NCBI GenBank assembly: GCA_031265015.1
Contig: JAISDG010000052.1
Location: 1-39,193 of the forward strand
Length of the DNA: 39,193 nt
DNA from: Spirochaetaceae bacterium
Lineage (GTDB): Bacteria; Spirochaetota; Spirochaetia; Treponematales; Breznakiellaceae
Reading direction: 5' to 3'
Position 1 is the first letter of the stretch. Each line of letters starts with the position of its first letter. Below the pieces are notes generated by a model that was not told the DNA's origin, did no database searches, and saw only the letters and a program-made list of their open reading frames with translations. The position numbers were made by a program, and so were the translations under genes. This document shows, one piece after another, positions 25,742-33,790 of the stretch.

Positions 25742-27229
25742 TCAGAACTCCGGTTTAGGGACATGCCGCACTATCGGATTCCTGGCCGCCGCGGTTTCGT
25801 CCAGCCGGCCCACGGGGGTCGTGTGGGGCGCTTCCCTAAGGAGTTCCGGCCGGGTTCCGGCTTCTTCGGCAATGGCCTTAAGGGCCAGGGCAAAGGCTTC
25901 CAGGGTTTCTTTGCTTTCCGTCTCGGTGGGCTCCGCCATAAAGGCCTCCCTGACGATGAGGGGAAAGTATACCGTGGGCGGATGAAAACCGTAGTCGATC
26001 AGCCGCTTGGCGATGTCGATGGTATGGATACCGTTTCCCAAATCCGGAGACGCGGTAAATTCGTGCATGCAGGGACGATCCGCCCCATAGGGAACAGGGT
26101 AGTCGTCTTTGACGAGGGCCCGCAGATAATTGGCGTTGAGCACCGCGTATTCCGAAACCCGCTTAAGTCCCGCGGCCCCCAGGGTTCTGACATACGCATA
26201 GGCCCGGGCCAGGACGGAAAAATTTCCGTTAAAGGCCTTGAGCCGGCCGATGGACTGCCGGGGCCGCTCCAGCCGGTAACGGCTGTCCGGCTCCGCCGGA
26301 CAGCCGCCGGGACTTTTGCCGGCCACCGGACCGGGAAGGAAGGGACAGAGGGTTTTTCCCGCCATCACCGCTCCCGCTCCGGGGCCGCCGCCGCCGTGGG
26401 GGGTGGAAAAGGTTTTGTGGAGGTTAAGGTGCATAACGTCAAAGCCCAGGTCCGCGGGCTTTACGATCCCCATGAGGGCGTTCATATTGGCCCCGTCGCC
26501 GTAGACCAGGCCCCCCGCTTCGTGGATCATGGCGGTGATCACGGCGATATTTTTTTCAAAAAGCCCCAGGGTACCGGGGTTGGTGATCATCAGCCCCGCG
26601 AGGTCCGCCGCTTTGCCGCCGGATACCGCTTCTTCCAGGGCGGCCATGTCCACCGCGCCGGAGGCGTCGGAGGGAATCGTTTCGGTACCGAAGCCCGCCA
26701 TGGTACAGGTAGCGGGGTTGGTACCGTGGGCGGAATCGGGGATCAGCACCCGTTTCCGTTCCCTGTCTCCCCGGCTCAGGTGCCAGGCGCGGATCATCAG
26801 GATCCCCGCCAGTTCGCCCTGGGCTCCCGCGGCGGCCTGGAGGGAACATCCTTCAAAACCCGTCACCGCCTTGAGGGCTTCCTGGAGCCGGTACATCAGC
26901 TCCAGGTTTCCCTGGTTTCCCGAATCGGGAACCAGGGGATGGGAAAGGCGGAAGCCCCGGAACGAGGCGGCCTCTTCGTTCATCCTGGGGTTGTACTTCA
27001 TGGTACAGGACCCCAGGGGATAGAACTGGCCGTCGACGGAAAAATTTTTACGGGAAAGCCGGGTAAAGTGGCGGACCACCGCCGCCTCGTCCAGTTCGGG
27101 CAGGAAGAGGTCTTTCCGGGCCAGTTTTTCCGGCAGGGGCGTTTCGGGAACATCCGCTTCGGGAAGGATCACCCCGGATCTTCCCGGGGAACTTTCTTCA
27201 TAAACGGTAGGTGTTTCGTATACATTCAT
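25742..27229 (-). CDS. gcvPB: glycine dehydrogenase (decarboxylating) subunit 2
   Basis: This 495-residue half of the P-protein carries the pyridoxal phosphate lysine: Lys272 in NLHKTFSTPHGGGGPG. P-protein decarboxylates glycine and passes the aminomethyl group to the lipoyl arm of GcvH, releasing CO2. Other P-protein landmarks are PLGSCTMKYNP (71-81), the DSAHGTNPA segment (165-173) and GDGANMNALMG (244-254). The split GcvPA/GcvPB form is common in Firmicutes, Thermotoga and several spirochaetes, in contrast to the single about 950-residue GcvP of E. coli. The start overlaps the gcvPA stop by four bases. Confidence 0.96.
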   Translation of the reverse strand: MNVYETPTVYEESSPGRSGVILPEADVPETPLPEKLARKDLFLPELDEAAVVRHFTRLSRKNFSVDGQFYPLGSCTMKYNPRMNEEAASFRGFRLSHPLVPDSGNQGNLELMYRLQEALKAVTGFEGCSLQAAAGAQGELAGILMIRAWHLSRGDRERKRVLIPDSAHGTNPATCTMAGFGTETIPSDASGAVDMAALEEAVSGGKAADLAGLMITNPGTLGLFEKNIAVITAMIHEAGGLVYGDGANMNALMGIVKPADLGFDVMHLNLHKTFSTPHGGGGPGAGAVMAGKTLCPFLPGPVAGKSPGGCPAEPDSRYRLERPRQSIGRLKAFNGNFSVLARAYAYVRTLGAAGLKRVSEYAVLNANYLRALVKDDYPVPYGADRPCMHEFTASPDLGNGIHTIDIAKRLIDYGFHPPTVYFPLIVREAFMAEPTETESKETLEAFALALKAIAEEAGTRPELLREAPHTTPVGRLDETAAARNPIVRHVPKPEF

Positions 27230-28563
27230 TTGCAGAGCTCCCCCAGGGCGGCGGCAAGGGCGTCGATGTCCTCCCTGGAATTCATCTCGGTTACACAGAC
27301 CAGGAGGGCGTTTTCTTCGCCGGGGAAATACCGGCCCAGGGGAAGCCCCGGCACAATTCCCTTTTTACCCAGGGCCTCAAAAGCCTCTTCCGCCGTTTTT
27401 CCCGCCGGAAGCCGGACGGTAAATTCCCTGAAGAAATCGGATACTCCCTCCGCGGCGCTGAAACCCGGAAGGGAAGCAATCCGGGAGGCCGCGTAGCGGG
27501 AACGGTTCCAGCAGAGTTCCGCCGTTTTGCGCAGCCCCGTTTTTCCCATGAGGGAAAGGTAGATACAGGAACGGAGCATGGAAAGCCCCTGGTTGGAACA
27601 GATATTGGACAGGGCCCGTTCCCGGCGGATGTGCTGTTCCCGGGCGGAAAGGGTCAGGACATAACCCCGCCTTCCCCGGGCGTCCCGGGCCTCGCCCGCG
27701 ATACGGCCGGGAATCTTCCGCATCAGCTCCCGGGTAACCGCCATGATTCCAAGCAGGGGGCCGCCGTAGTTCATGTCGTTCCCCAGGCTTTGGCCTTCGG
27801 CGGTGACAATGTCCGCCCCGTATTCGCCGGGACTTTTAAGGAGGCCGCACATAATCGGATCCGCGTGGACGATAAAGAGGCCCCCGGCCCGGTGGATCGC
27901 TTCGGCCGCGCCGTCCAGGCTGGGGATGGTTCCAAAAAAGTCCGGATACGCCGCCACCAGACAGGCGGGGGAATCCCCTTTTTTAAGGCTTTCCCCGGGA
28001 GGGCCGGTATATTCTTCCACCAGGGGATGGTACGCGGAAAGGTACAGGGCAAGGACTTCCTTGTATTCCGGGTGAAGGGCGGCGGGGATCAGTACCCGCG
28101 CTTCCGCCTCGCCCTTTTGCTTAAGGGCGATGATCACCGCCTCCGCCAGGGCTGTCGCGCCGTCATAGTGGCCGGCGTTGACCACGTCCATGCCGAAAAG
28201 GGCGGCAACCATGCTCTGGTATTCAAAAATGGCCTGGAGGGTTCCCTGGCTGACTTCGGCCTGGTAGGGGGTATAGGCGGTAAGAAATTCCCCCCGGGAC
28301 GCCAGGGCGCTTACCGCGGCGGGAATAAAGTGGCGGTACAATCCCCCGCCGAGAAACCAGCGGCGGTTTCCCGCGTGGATGTTCCGGTCCGCCATCGCGG
28401 AAATTTCCCGCAGGACTTCGGCCTCGCTTTTTCCCCCTTCCATGTTCAGCGGGGGAAAGCGGTACGCGTCGGGGATCTCGCGGAAAAGTTCTTCCAGGGA
28501 GCCGATGCCCAGAAACCGGAGCATCTCTTCCCGCTGGGTATCGGTTACGGGGATGTAGGGCAC
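27226..28563 (-). CDS. gcvPA: glycine dehydrogenase (decarboxylating) subunit 1
   Basis: The 445-residue partner of GcvPB starts MPYIPVTDTQREEMLRFLG, a typical GcvPA opening. It contains AYTPYQAEVSQGTLQAIFEYQSMVAALFG in two adjoining pieces near residue 95, SNICSNQGL near 320 and a complete fold-type I transaminase-like body without a PLP lysine of its own. GcvPA and GcvPB assemble as an A2B2 enzyme. The start codon is GTG immediately after the gcvH stop, and the stop overlaps gcvPB, so translation of the three is coupled. Confidence 0.96.
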   Translation of the reverse strand: MPYIPVTDTQREEMLRFLGIGSLEELFREIPDAYRFPPLNMEGGKSEAEVLREISAMADRNIHAGNRRWFLGGGLYRHFIPAAVSALASRGEFLTAYTPYQAEVSQGTLQAIFEYQSMVAALFGMDVVNAGHYDGATALAEAVIIALKQKGEAEARVLIPAALHPEYKEVLALYLSAYHPLVEEYTGPPGESLKKGDSPACLVAAYPDFFGTIPSLDGAAEAIHRAGGLFIVHADPIMCGLLKSPGEYGADIVTAEGQSLGNDMNYGGPLLGIMAVTRELMRKIPGRIAGEARDARGRRGYVLTLSAREQHIRRERALSNICSNQGLSMLRSCIYLSLMGKTGLRKTAELCWNRSRYAASRIASLPGFSAAEGVSDFFREFTVRLPAGKTAEEAFEALGKKGIVPGLPLGRYFPGEENALLVCVTEMNSREDIDALAAALGELCK

Positions 28564-28950
28564 CTATTTCTCCAGCGCTGCGGTTTTTTCATAGTCTTCG
28601 GGTGAAAGGAGGCTGTCGAATTCCCGCGGATTTTCCGGCGCCACCTTAACAAACCATCCGGTACCGTAACAGTCTTTGTTAACCGTCTCCGGCGCGGAAG
28701 CCAGTTCTTCGTTAACGGCGCTGATCTTTCCCGACACGGGAAGGTAGAGATCGCTCGCCGCCTTGACGGACTCTACCACTCCGAAGGATGCGCCGGCCTT
28801 AAAGCTGACGCCGGGTTTGGGCAGATCCACAAACACGATGTCTCCCAGGCTCTGCTGGGCATGATCGGAAATCCCTATGACGATAAGGTCCCCTTCCTTT
28901 CGGGCCCACTCATGGGTTTTCGCGTAACGGGCATTGGTATCGAGCTTCAC
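28564..28950 (-). CDS. gcvH: glycine cleavage system H protein
   Basis: The 128-residue lipoyl carrier shuttles the aminomethyl group from P- to T-protein and is reoxidised by lipoamide dehydrogenase (L-protein, not in the window). The lipoylation site is Lys63 in ESVKAASDLY, within the usual beta-hairpin; THEWARKEGD near the start and GWFVKV near residue 100 are also typical. The GTG start is preceded by GGAGG with a five-base gap. It lies between gcvT (40 bases upstream) and gcvPA (directly adjoining). Confidence 0.97.
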   Translation of the reverse strand: MKLDTNARYAKTHEWARKEGDLIVIGISDHAQQSLGDIVFVDLPKPGVSFKAGASFGVVESVKAASDLYLPVSGKISAVNEELASAPETVNKDCYGTGWFVKVAPENPREFDSLLSPEDYEKTAALEK

Positions 28951-28990
28951 TTTTTCCTCCCCAAACTATGGTCTGCGGCGAACGCCGTTT

Positions 28991-30133
28991 TTACGATTTT
29001 CTCCGGTATACCGGCATATAAAGCGGGCGCTTTACCACTTCCGCTTCTTTGGCGGCGCCCCGGATTTCCACGGCAAGTTTTGTTCCTGCCCGGGTGTATT
29101 CCGGCGGGATAAAGACATTGGCCGAATAGGTTCCCGTGGTAGGGCAGAACATGCCCGCCGCCGCCGTACCGATTTTTTCCCCCGCGGGATTCAGTACCGG
29201 ATACCCGGTCCGGGGAACGCCGCCGAGGACGTTGACCGTTGCCAGCTTTTTTGTGATCCCCGCGGCCTTTTGGGCCAGGAGGGCTTCTTTGCCGAAAAAA
29301 TCCTTGGTAAAATCGCAGGCCCAGGAAAGAAGCGCTTCCAGGGGGGTAATGCCGGGGTCTATCTCGTGGCCGTGGAGGGGCATCCCCGCCTCAAAGCGGA
29401 GGGAATCCCGGGCGGCGAGGCCGACGGGTCCCGCGTCGATGCCCGCGGAGGCGGCTTCGGCAAGGATCGCTTCCCAGACAGCTAAGGCTTTGTCCGCGGC
29501 GTAAAAAAGTTCCGCCCCGTCTTCGCCGGTATAGCCGGTCCGTCCTGCCCGGACGGGAATCCCCGCCAGGGTTACGGTCCCCATGGCCGCCCGGGGTATG
29601 GAAGAAACGGCCCCTGCGGTTCCCGCAAGCCGGTCCAGGAGCTCCACCGCCCGGGGGCCCTGGACGGCGATCATACAGGTTTCCCCGGAGATGTCCCGCA
29701 GGGTAATGCCCCCGGGCAGTTTTTCGGTAAGCCATGCCAGGTCGGTTTCCCGGTTGCCGGCGTTAACCACCACCAGCCAGGGATCTTTCCCCCCGGGGTC
29801 TTTTCCCCAAGCTTCCCCCTCGGCCAGGCGGTAGATAAAGAGATCGTCGATAACGCCCCCCCGGTCGTTCAGGAGGAGGCTGTACCGGGCTTCCCCGGCC
29901 TTCATGTCCAGGACGGGGCCGCTTACCAGCGCGGAGAGAGCTTCCCCCGCGCCGCCGCCGGACACAATCAGCCGGCCCATGTGATCCACGTCAAAGAGGC
30001 CTGCGGACCGGCGGCACAGCCGGTGTTCTTCCACGGCCCCGGCGGTGTAGTGAATGGGCATGTCGAACCCCGCAAAGGGAGCAAAACGGGCCCCGGCTTT
30101 TTCGTGCCAGGGATGGAGCCGGGTGGTTTTCAT
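28991..30133 (-). CDS. gcvT: aminomethyltransferase (glycine cleavage T protein)
   Basis: The 380-residue T-protein moves the methylene group from the lipoyl arm to tetrahydrofolate, releasing ammonia. It has the N-terminal LHPWHEKAGARFAPFAGFDMPIHY, the folate-binding core GLFDVDHMGRL, YTGEDGAELFY near residue 205 and the C-terminal barrel with FFGKEALL. An extra Gly/Asp/Lys-rich loop (GEAWGKDPGGKDPW, about 106-119) is slightly longer than usual. It is the first gene of gcvT-gcvH-gcvPA-gcvPB and divergent from purE. The ATG has no Shine-Dalgarno sequence and follows TACTCT by six bases, suggesting a leaderless start. Confidence 0.96.
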   Translation of the reverse strand: MKTTRLHPWHEKAGARFAPFAGFDMPIHYTAGAVEEHRLCRRSAGLFDVDHMGRLIVSGGGAGEALSALVSGPVLDMKAGEARYSLLLNDRGGVIDDLFIYRLAEGEAWGKDPGGKDPWLVVVNAGNRETDLAWLTEKLPGGITLRDISGETCMIAVQGPRAVELLDRLAGTAGAVSSIPRAAMGTVTLAGIPVRAGRTGYTGEDGAELFYAADKALAVWEAILAEAASAGIDAGPVGLAARDSLRFEAGMPLHGHEIDPGITPLEALLSWACDFTKDFFGKEALLAQKAAGITKKLATVNVLGGVPRTGYPVLNPAGEKIGTAAAGMFCPTTGTYSANVFIPPEYTRAGTKLAVEIRGAAKEAEVVKRPLYMPVYRRKS

Positions 30134-30247
30134 GGATCAAGAGTACCCCGGAAAGCGGGATCGTGTAAATGGCGTAACCTTTGCAAGATTTAACGCGGCG
30201 CAATTCGCCCCTTGCCGCGGAAGCGCCGGACATGATACCTTTGATCC
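30134..30247. promoter_or_regulatory. divergent gcvT/purE control region with mirrored start-proximal motif
   Basis: Both ends of this 114-base gap carry TTGATCC directly against a start codon: GGATCAA at 30134-30140 (minus, gcvT) and TTGATCC at 30241-30247 (plus, purE). Both overlap a -10-like hexamer: TACTCT (30145-30140) for gcvT, with TTTACA 18 bases upstream, and TACCTT (30236-30241) for purE, with TTGCCG 18 bases upstream. Neither gene has a Shine-Dalgarno sequence. No paired glycine-riboswitch aptamers are recognisable in this short region. Confidence 0.5.
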
Positions 30248-30724
30248 GTGAAGGCCGCAATCATTTTTGGTTCCCCCTCCGACAGGGTTGTTATGCAAAA
30301 GGCCGCCGATGTTCTGCGGAGCTTTGACATCGCCTTTTCTTCCCATGTGGTTTCCGCCCACCGGGCGCCGGAGCTGCTTGAGGAAGTGCTGGCGGAACTG
30401 GAAGGGGACGGAACGGAAGTTATCATTGCGGGGGCGGGGCTGGCGGCCCATCTGCCGGGGGTCATTGCCGGCAGGACCCTGGTGCCGGTGATTGGGGTGC
30501 CCATTGCGGCGGGGACCCTGGGCGGCATGGACGCGCTTTTCTCCATCGTTCAAATGCCCAAGCCGGTGCCGGTGGCGGCGGTGGGGGTGGATAACGGAGC
30601 CAACGCGGCATACCTGGCGGCGGAAATCCTCAGTTTAAAATATCCTGGATTGAAAAAAAAACTTGCCGATTTCAGAACAACCACAAAGATGAATTCAAAA
30701 CAGGAAAGCAGAATCGATTTGTAG
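30248..30724 (+). CDS. purE: N5-carboxyaminoimidazole ribonucleotide mutase
   Basis: The 158-residue octameric enzyme acts in de novo purine synthesis. GSPSD (8-12), SAHRAPE (36-42) and IAGAGLAAHLPGVIAG are the class I signatures, for the enzyme that converts N5-CAIR made by PurK to CAIR. T. denticola PurE is instead a class II enzyme that carboxylates AIR directly, with a different pocket (SAHKT type). This gene therefore implies a purK elsewhere; none is in the window. The C-terminal 25 residues (TTTKMNSKQESRIDL and before) are a basic tail. The GTG start follows the TACCTT/TTGATCC element. purC follows after 12 bases. Confidence 0.93.
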   Translation: MKAAIIFGSPSDRVVMQKAADVLRSFDIAFSSHVVSAHRAPELLEEVLAELEGDGTEVIIAGAGLAAHLPGVIAGRTLVPVIGVPIAAGTLGGMDALFSIVQMPKPVPVAAVGVDNGANAAYLAAEILSLKYPGLKKKLADFRTTTKMNSKQESRIDL

Positions 30725-30736
30725 CGGGAGGATATT

Positions 30737-31474
30737 ATGGCGGACAAGAATGTGGAAAAGAAAGCGCTGCTCTATGAGGGAAAGGCAAAGCAGGTATACG
30801 AAACCTCCAACCGGGATCTGGTGATTATTCATTTTAAGGATGACGCCACCGCGTTCAACGGGGAGAAAAAGGGCCTGATCGAAGACAAGGGCATTATTAA
30901 CAACAAACTTTCGGCAAGTTTTTTCCGCCTTTTGGAATCGGCGGGGGTGGCCACCCATTTTGTAACGCGGATCAATGACCGGGACATGCTCTGCAGAAAC
31001 GTTAAGATTATTCCCCTGGAAGTAATCGTCCGCAATGTGGCTGCCGGTTCCCTGGCAAAACGGACGGGCCAGGCGGAGGGAACGGCGCTGGACAAACCCC
31101 TGGTGGAGCTGACCTATAAGGACGATGCCAAAGGAGATCCCCTGGTTACCAAAGAACAGGCCGTTTCCATGGGGGCCGCCGGTCCGGAAGAAATCGACAC
31201 CATCTGTGGACTGGCCCTGCAGGTTAACGATATCCTGTACCCTTATCTGCTGGAAAAAAAACTTACGCTCATTGACTTTAAACTGGAGTTCGGCCGGTCC
31301 GAAGAACAGATAGTGCTGGCCGACGAAATTTCTCCCGACACCTGTCGTTTCTGGGATTCGGAAACCGGAGAAAAACTCGACAAGGATCGTTTCCGCCGGG
31401 ATCTGGGCGGAGCAAAAGAAGCCTACATGGAAGTCTGGAACCGGGTGGGAGATTTCAGGCTTTCCGGCGTATAG
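30737..31474 (+). CDS. purC: SAICAR synthetase
   Basis: The 245-residue ligase joins CAIR and aspartate with ATP. It has the family opening LLYEGKAKQVYET, the DDATAFNGEKKG nucleotide-binding segment, KIIPLEVIVRNVAAGS near residue 95 and the LIDFKLEFGR motif near residue 177, at normal spacing and length. GGGAGGA precedes the ATG by four bases, a strong ribosome site in contrast to purE. The gap to purF is one base, so purE-purC-purF form an operon. Confidence 0.97.
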   Translation: MADKNVEKKALLYEGKAKQVYETSNRDLVIIHFKDDATAFNGEKKGLIEDKGIINNKLSASFFRLLESAGVATHFVTRINDRDMLCRNVKIIPLEVIVRNVAAGSLAKRTGQAEGTALDKPLVELTYKDDAKGDPLVTKEQAVSMGAAGPEEIDTICGLALQVNDILYPYLLEKKLTLIDFKLEFGRSEEQIVLADEISPDTCRFWDSETGEKLDKDRFRRDLGGAKEAYMEVWNRVGDFRLSGV

Positions 31475-31475
31475 C

Positions 31476-32921
31476 ATGGGCCTTCGCGAGGAGTGCGGCG
31501 TCTTTGGGGTATACTGTAAAGACCCGGATAAGGAAGCCGTTCCCCTGGTGTACTACGGCCTCCTTTCGCTGCAGCACCGGGGCCAGGAAAGCGCGGGCAT
31601 CGCCGCGGTACAGCCCGGGGCGGACGGGAAGGCCGAAAACGTCATCGAGTGCCGCAGGGGCATGGGCCTGGTGGGAGAAGTCTTTGGCGGGGAAAGCCTT
31701 TCCCTGCTGAGGGGTTCCGCCGCGCTGGGCCATGTCCGGTACTCTACCTCCGGCTCCAGCTGCCTGGAAAACGCCCAGCCCTTTGTAAGCCGTTTTAAGC
31801 TTGGCTCCATTGCGGTAGCGCATAACGGTACGCTGACCAATGCCGACGTGGTCCGCGAACTGCTGGAAGACGCCGGAGCCGGTTTTACCTCTTCCAGCGA
31901 CAGTGAAGTAATCGTCAACCTGATAGCAAAAAACTACAAAAAGGGGCTGGAAAAGGCCTTAACCGATACGATCAAGTTTATCAAGGGCTCCTATGCCCTG
32001 GCGGTGCTTACCGGCGATGCCCTGGTGGGGGCCAGGGATCCCAACGGCATCCGGCCCCTCTGCCTGGGCAAGATGGACGGCGGCTGGATCCTGTCCAGCG
32101 AATCCTGCGCCATCGACGCCGTGGGGGGCGAATTTGTCAGGGACATAGAGCCGGGCGAAATGGTGATCATCCGGCAGGGAGATGTTCTTTCCTTTACCTT
32201 CAGCGAAAAAACCAGGCGGGCGGTCTGCTCCTTTGAGTATGTATATTTTGCCCGGCCCGACAGCGTGATTGATTCGGTGGATGTTTACGGGGCGCGGATC
32301 CGGGCAGGGGAAATTCTGGGCCGGGAATCCGCGGCCAGCGCGGATCTGGTAATCGGCGTTCCCGATTCGGGAATCCCCGCGGCCATAGGCTACGGCAGAG
32401 CAACGGGAACACCCTTCGGACTGGGCATCGTAAAAAGCAAGTACGTGGGCCGGACTTTTATTGCGCCGAACCAAAGCCTGCGGGAACGGGCCGTTTCGGT
32501 AAAGCACAATGTTATTGAAAGCGAAGTCCGGAATAAACGGGTAGTGATCATCGACGATTCCATTGTCAGGGGTACCACTTCCCGGCGGCTGGTTTCCATA
32601 CTGAAAGCCGCGGGAGCAAAGGAAGTTCATATCCGGATCTGTTCGCCGCCGGTGCGTTTTCCCTGCTATTTTGGAATCGACACTCCCCACCGCCGGGACC
32701 TTATCAGCAATATGAACAACGCCAGCGAATTATGTTCGTCCCTGGGAGCGGACAGTCTTGCTTTTATCAGCGTAGAAGGACTCCTGGAATCCATCGATCC
32801 CCGGGATCTTTGCCCCGATGCCCGGCAGAACACGTCCGGCTTCAACGGCAGGGAAGACGGTTACTGCCTTGGCTGCTTTACGGGGGAATACCCCATTCCG
32901 GTTCCCGGCGAAGACAGATAA
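31476..32921 (+). CDS. purF: amidophosphoribosyltransferase
   Basis: The 481-residue enzyme makes phosphoribosylamine from PRPP and glutamine, the first committed purine step. The short propeptide MGLREE is followed by the Ntn nucleophile Cys7. The PRPP loop is VVIIDDSIVRGTTSRR (356-371). Four cysteines, Cys251 (AVCSFEY), Cys397 (FPCYFG), Cys464 and Cys467 (YCLGCFTG), align with the [4Fe-4S] ligands of the Bacillus subtilis enzyme (Cys236, 382, 442, 445), so this is the oxygen-sensitive Fe-S type. It starts one base after purC and ends the first purine block. Confidence 0.97.
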   Translation: MGLREECGVFGVYCKDPDKEAVPLVYYGLLSLQHRGQESAGIAAVQPGADGKAENVIECRRGMGLVGEVFGGESLSLLRGSAALGHVRYSTSGSSCLENAQPFVSRFKLGSIAVAHNGTLTNADVVRELLEDAGAGFTSSSDSEVIVNLIAKNYKKGLEKALTDTIKFIKGSYALAVLTGDALVGARDPNGIRPLCLGKMDGGWILSSESCAIDAVGGEFVRDIEPGEMVIIRQGDVLSFTFSEKTRRAVCSFEYVYFARPDSVIDSVDVYGARIRAGEILGRESAASADLVIGVPDSGIPAAIGYGRATGTPFGLGIVKSKYVGRTFIAPNQSLRERAVSVKHNVIESEVRNKRVVIIDDSIVRGTTSRRLVSILKAAGAKEVHIRICSPPVRFPCYFGIDTPHRRDLISNMNNASELCSSLGADSLAFISVEGLLESIDPRDLCPDARQNTSGFNGREDGYCLGCFTGEYPIPVPGEDR

Positions 32922-33014
32922 AAAAATCCGCGCATAAGAACCTCTCCAGGATGCCAGAGATTATCGGCATGAGCGACCGGTTTGAAGTTTACCGCGGTTT
33001 CCTCACCCCGTCAG

Positions 33015-33167
33015 TTACTTCTGCCTGCCTTCGTTTTCTTTCCTGGCTTTGTTTTTTTTCTGGCGCTTAAGCAAAGATTCGGCCTTGGCCAGAATTTCCT
33101 TTTTTTGTTCCGCCGATAATTTGTTAAAACAGGCAAATAATCTTGCCGCTTCCGTATTTTCGTCCAT
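33015..33167 (-). CDS. small basic helical protein (50 residues)
   Basis: A 50-residue protein beginning MDENTEAARLFACFNKLSAE and ending with a Lys/Arg-rich tail is encoded opposite the pur genes. GGAG lies eight bases before the ATG, and a very good promoter (TTGATT-17-TATAAT) lies upstream. The sequence reads as one amphipathic helix pair (KLSAEQKKEILAKAESLL) and a charged tail with about 14 Lys/Arg. It has no toxin signature or membrane segment. It is divergent from the Cro/CI-type regulator, and both promoters carry the same ATCGTTA motif, so it may be controlled by it. A longer overlapping frame (33244-33011) has poorer composition and was not chosen. Function unknown. Confidence 0.65.
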   Translation of the reverse strand: MDENTEAARLFACFNKLSAEQKKEILAKAESLLKRQKKNKARKENEGRQK

Positions 33168-33199
33168 GGTGACAGCTCCGGAAAATTTACTAAGTAACG

Positions 33200-33228
33200 A
33201 TTATAAAATGATATAGCAATAAAATCAA
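33200..33228 (-). promoter_or_regulatory. promoter of the small basic protein
   Basis: TTGATT (33228-33223) and consensus TATAAT (33205-33200) are separated by 17 bases on the minus strand. CGTTA directly follows the -10, giving ATCGTTA at 33201-33195 in the direction of transcription. Confidence 0.7.
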
Positions 33229-33255
33229 TATAATAAATTTTCAAACCAAAATTGC

Positions 33256-33284
33256 TTGAAAACCGGATTTTAATTTGTTATCGT
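33256..33284 (+). promoter_or_regulatory. promoter of the Cro/CI-type regulator
   Basis: TTGAAA (33256-33261) and TATCGT (33279-33284) are 17 bases apart. The -10 ends six bases before the GTG start, so the message should be leaderless. The same ATCGTTA motif as in the opposite promoter covers the -10 (33280-33286). An inverted repeat TTTTCAA/TTGAAAA (33238-33244, 33256-33262) overlaps the -35. Confidence 0.55.
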
Positions 33285-33290
33285 TAAAGT

Positions 33291-33668
33291 GTGGATCAAA
33301 AAACTTTTGAAAAAGTAAACCAGCGTATCAAGCAGCTTCGCAAGGCTCTGAACATGACCCAGGCGGGCTTTTCGCAGGTGATCTCTCTTTCAAGCGGATA
33401 CCTGGCGGGAATAGAAACTGAAAAGCGTAAAGTCAATGACAGGATCATTAAGCTGATCTGTTCTTCTTTTAACGCCAACGAAAACTGGCTGCGCCGGGGT
33501 GACGGGGAGATATTTGCCCAGAACGACGATAAGCAGTTTATCAAACTGGTAGGATTGTTCAGAGAACTGGAACCCAGATACCAGGATTATATTTTTAAAG
33601 AAATAAGCCTCCTCCTGAAAATGCAGATTGACGGCGACGACAGTCAGAAAAGCGATTCTCCGGAGTAG
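33291..33668 (+). CDS. Cro/CI (XRE) family helix-turn-helix regulator
   Basis: The 125-residue protein has an XRE domain at about 8-75: RIKQLRKALNMTQAGFSQVI, the recognition helix around SSGYLAGIETEKR (34-46), and the NANENWLRRGDGEIF ending common to phage-type repressors. A short helical C-terminal part (about 80-115) probably dimerises; no peptidase or ligand domain is seen. It starts at GTG with no Shine-Dalgarno sequence, at the predicted transcription start. Its location between purF and purM, in AT-rich DNA unlike its neighbours, suggests acquisition by transfer. It likely represses its own and the divergent promoter; a role in purine control is possible but not shown. Confidence 0.82.
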   Translation: MDQKTFEKVNQRIKQLRKALNMTQAGFSQVISLSSGYLAGIETEKRKVNDRIIKLICSSFNANENWLRRGDGEIFAQNDDKQFIKLVGLFRELEPRYQDYIFKEISLLLKMQIDGDDSQKSDSPE

Positions 33669-33740
33669 AAAATATAACCGCATCTTCAGCGCCGTTCCCT
33701 TTAAAATTTTTTTACCCCCCTTCAAAATTCGTAAAGCTTT

Positions 33741-33768
33741 TTGAAAATTCGTTTTTGATTAGTATATT
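33741..33768 (+). promoter_or_regulatory. promoter of the AbrB/MazE-like gene
   Basis: TTGAAA (33741-33746) and TATATT (33763-33768) are 16 bases apart. An inverted repeat TTCAAAA/TTTTGAA (33721-33727, 33739-33745) overlaps the -35, a plausible operator. Confidence 0.6.
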
Positions 33769-33790
33769 CTATTCCAGGAGGTACTGACGT

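Noticed and set aside
25703-28605. Long plus-strand frames (597 and 464 residues) across the gcvP genes
   Set aside because: They are antisense shadows of gcvPB and gcvPA, which have intact PLP and family motifs; composition is Gly/Arg/His-rich with no family resemblance.
30134-30247. Glycine riboswitch before gcvT
   Set aside because: The gap is only 114 bases, shared by two promoters, and no paired aptamer or terminator could be recognised.
32922-33014. tRNA or small RNA after purF
   Set aside because: Only a 5-bp ATGCC/GGCAT inverted repeat; no cloverleaf or T-tract.
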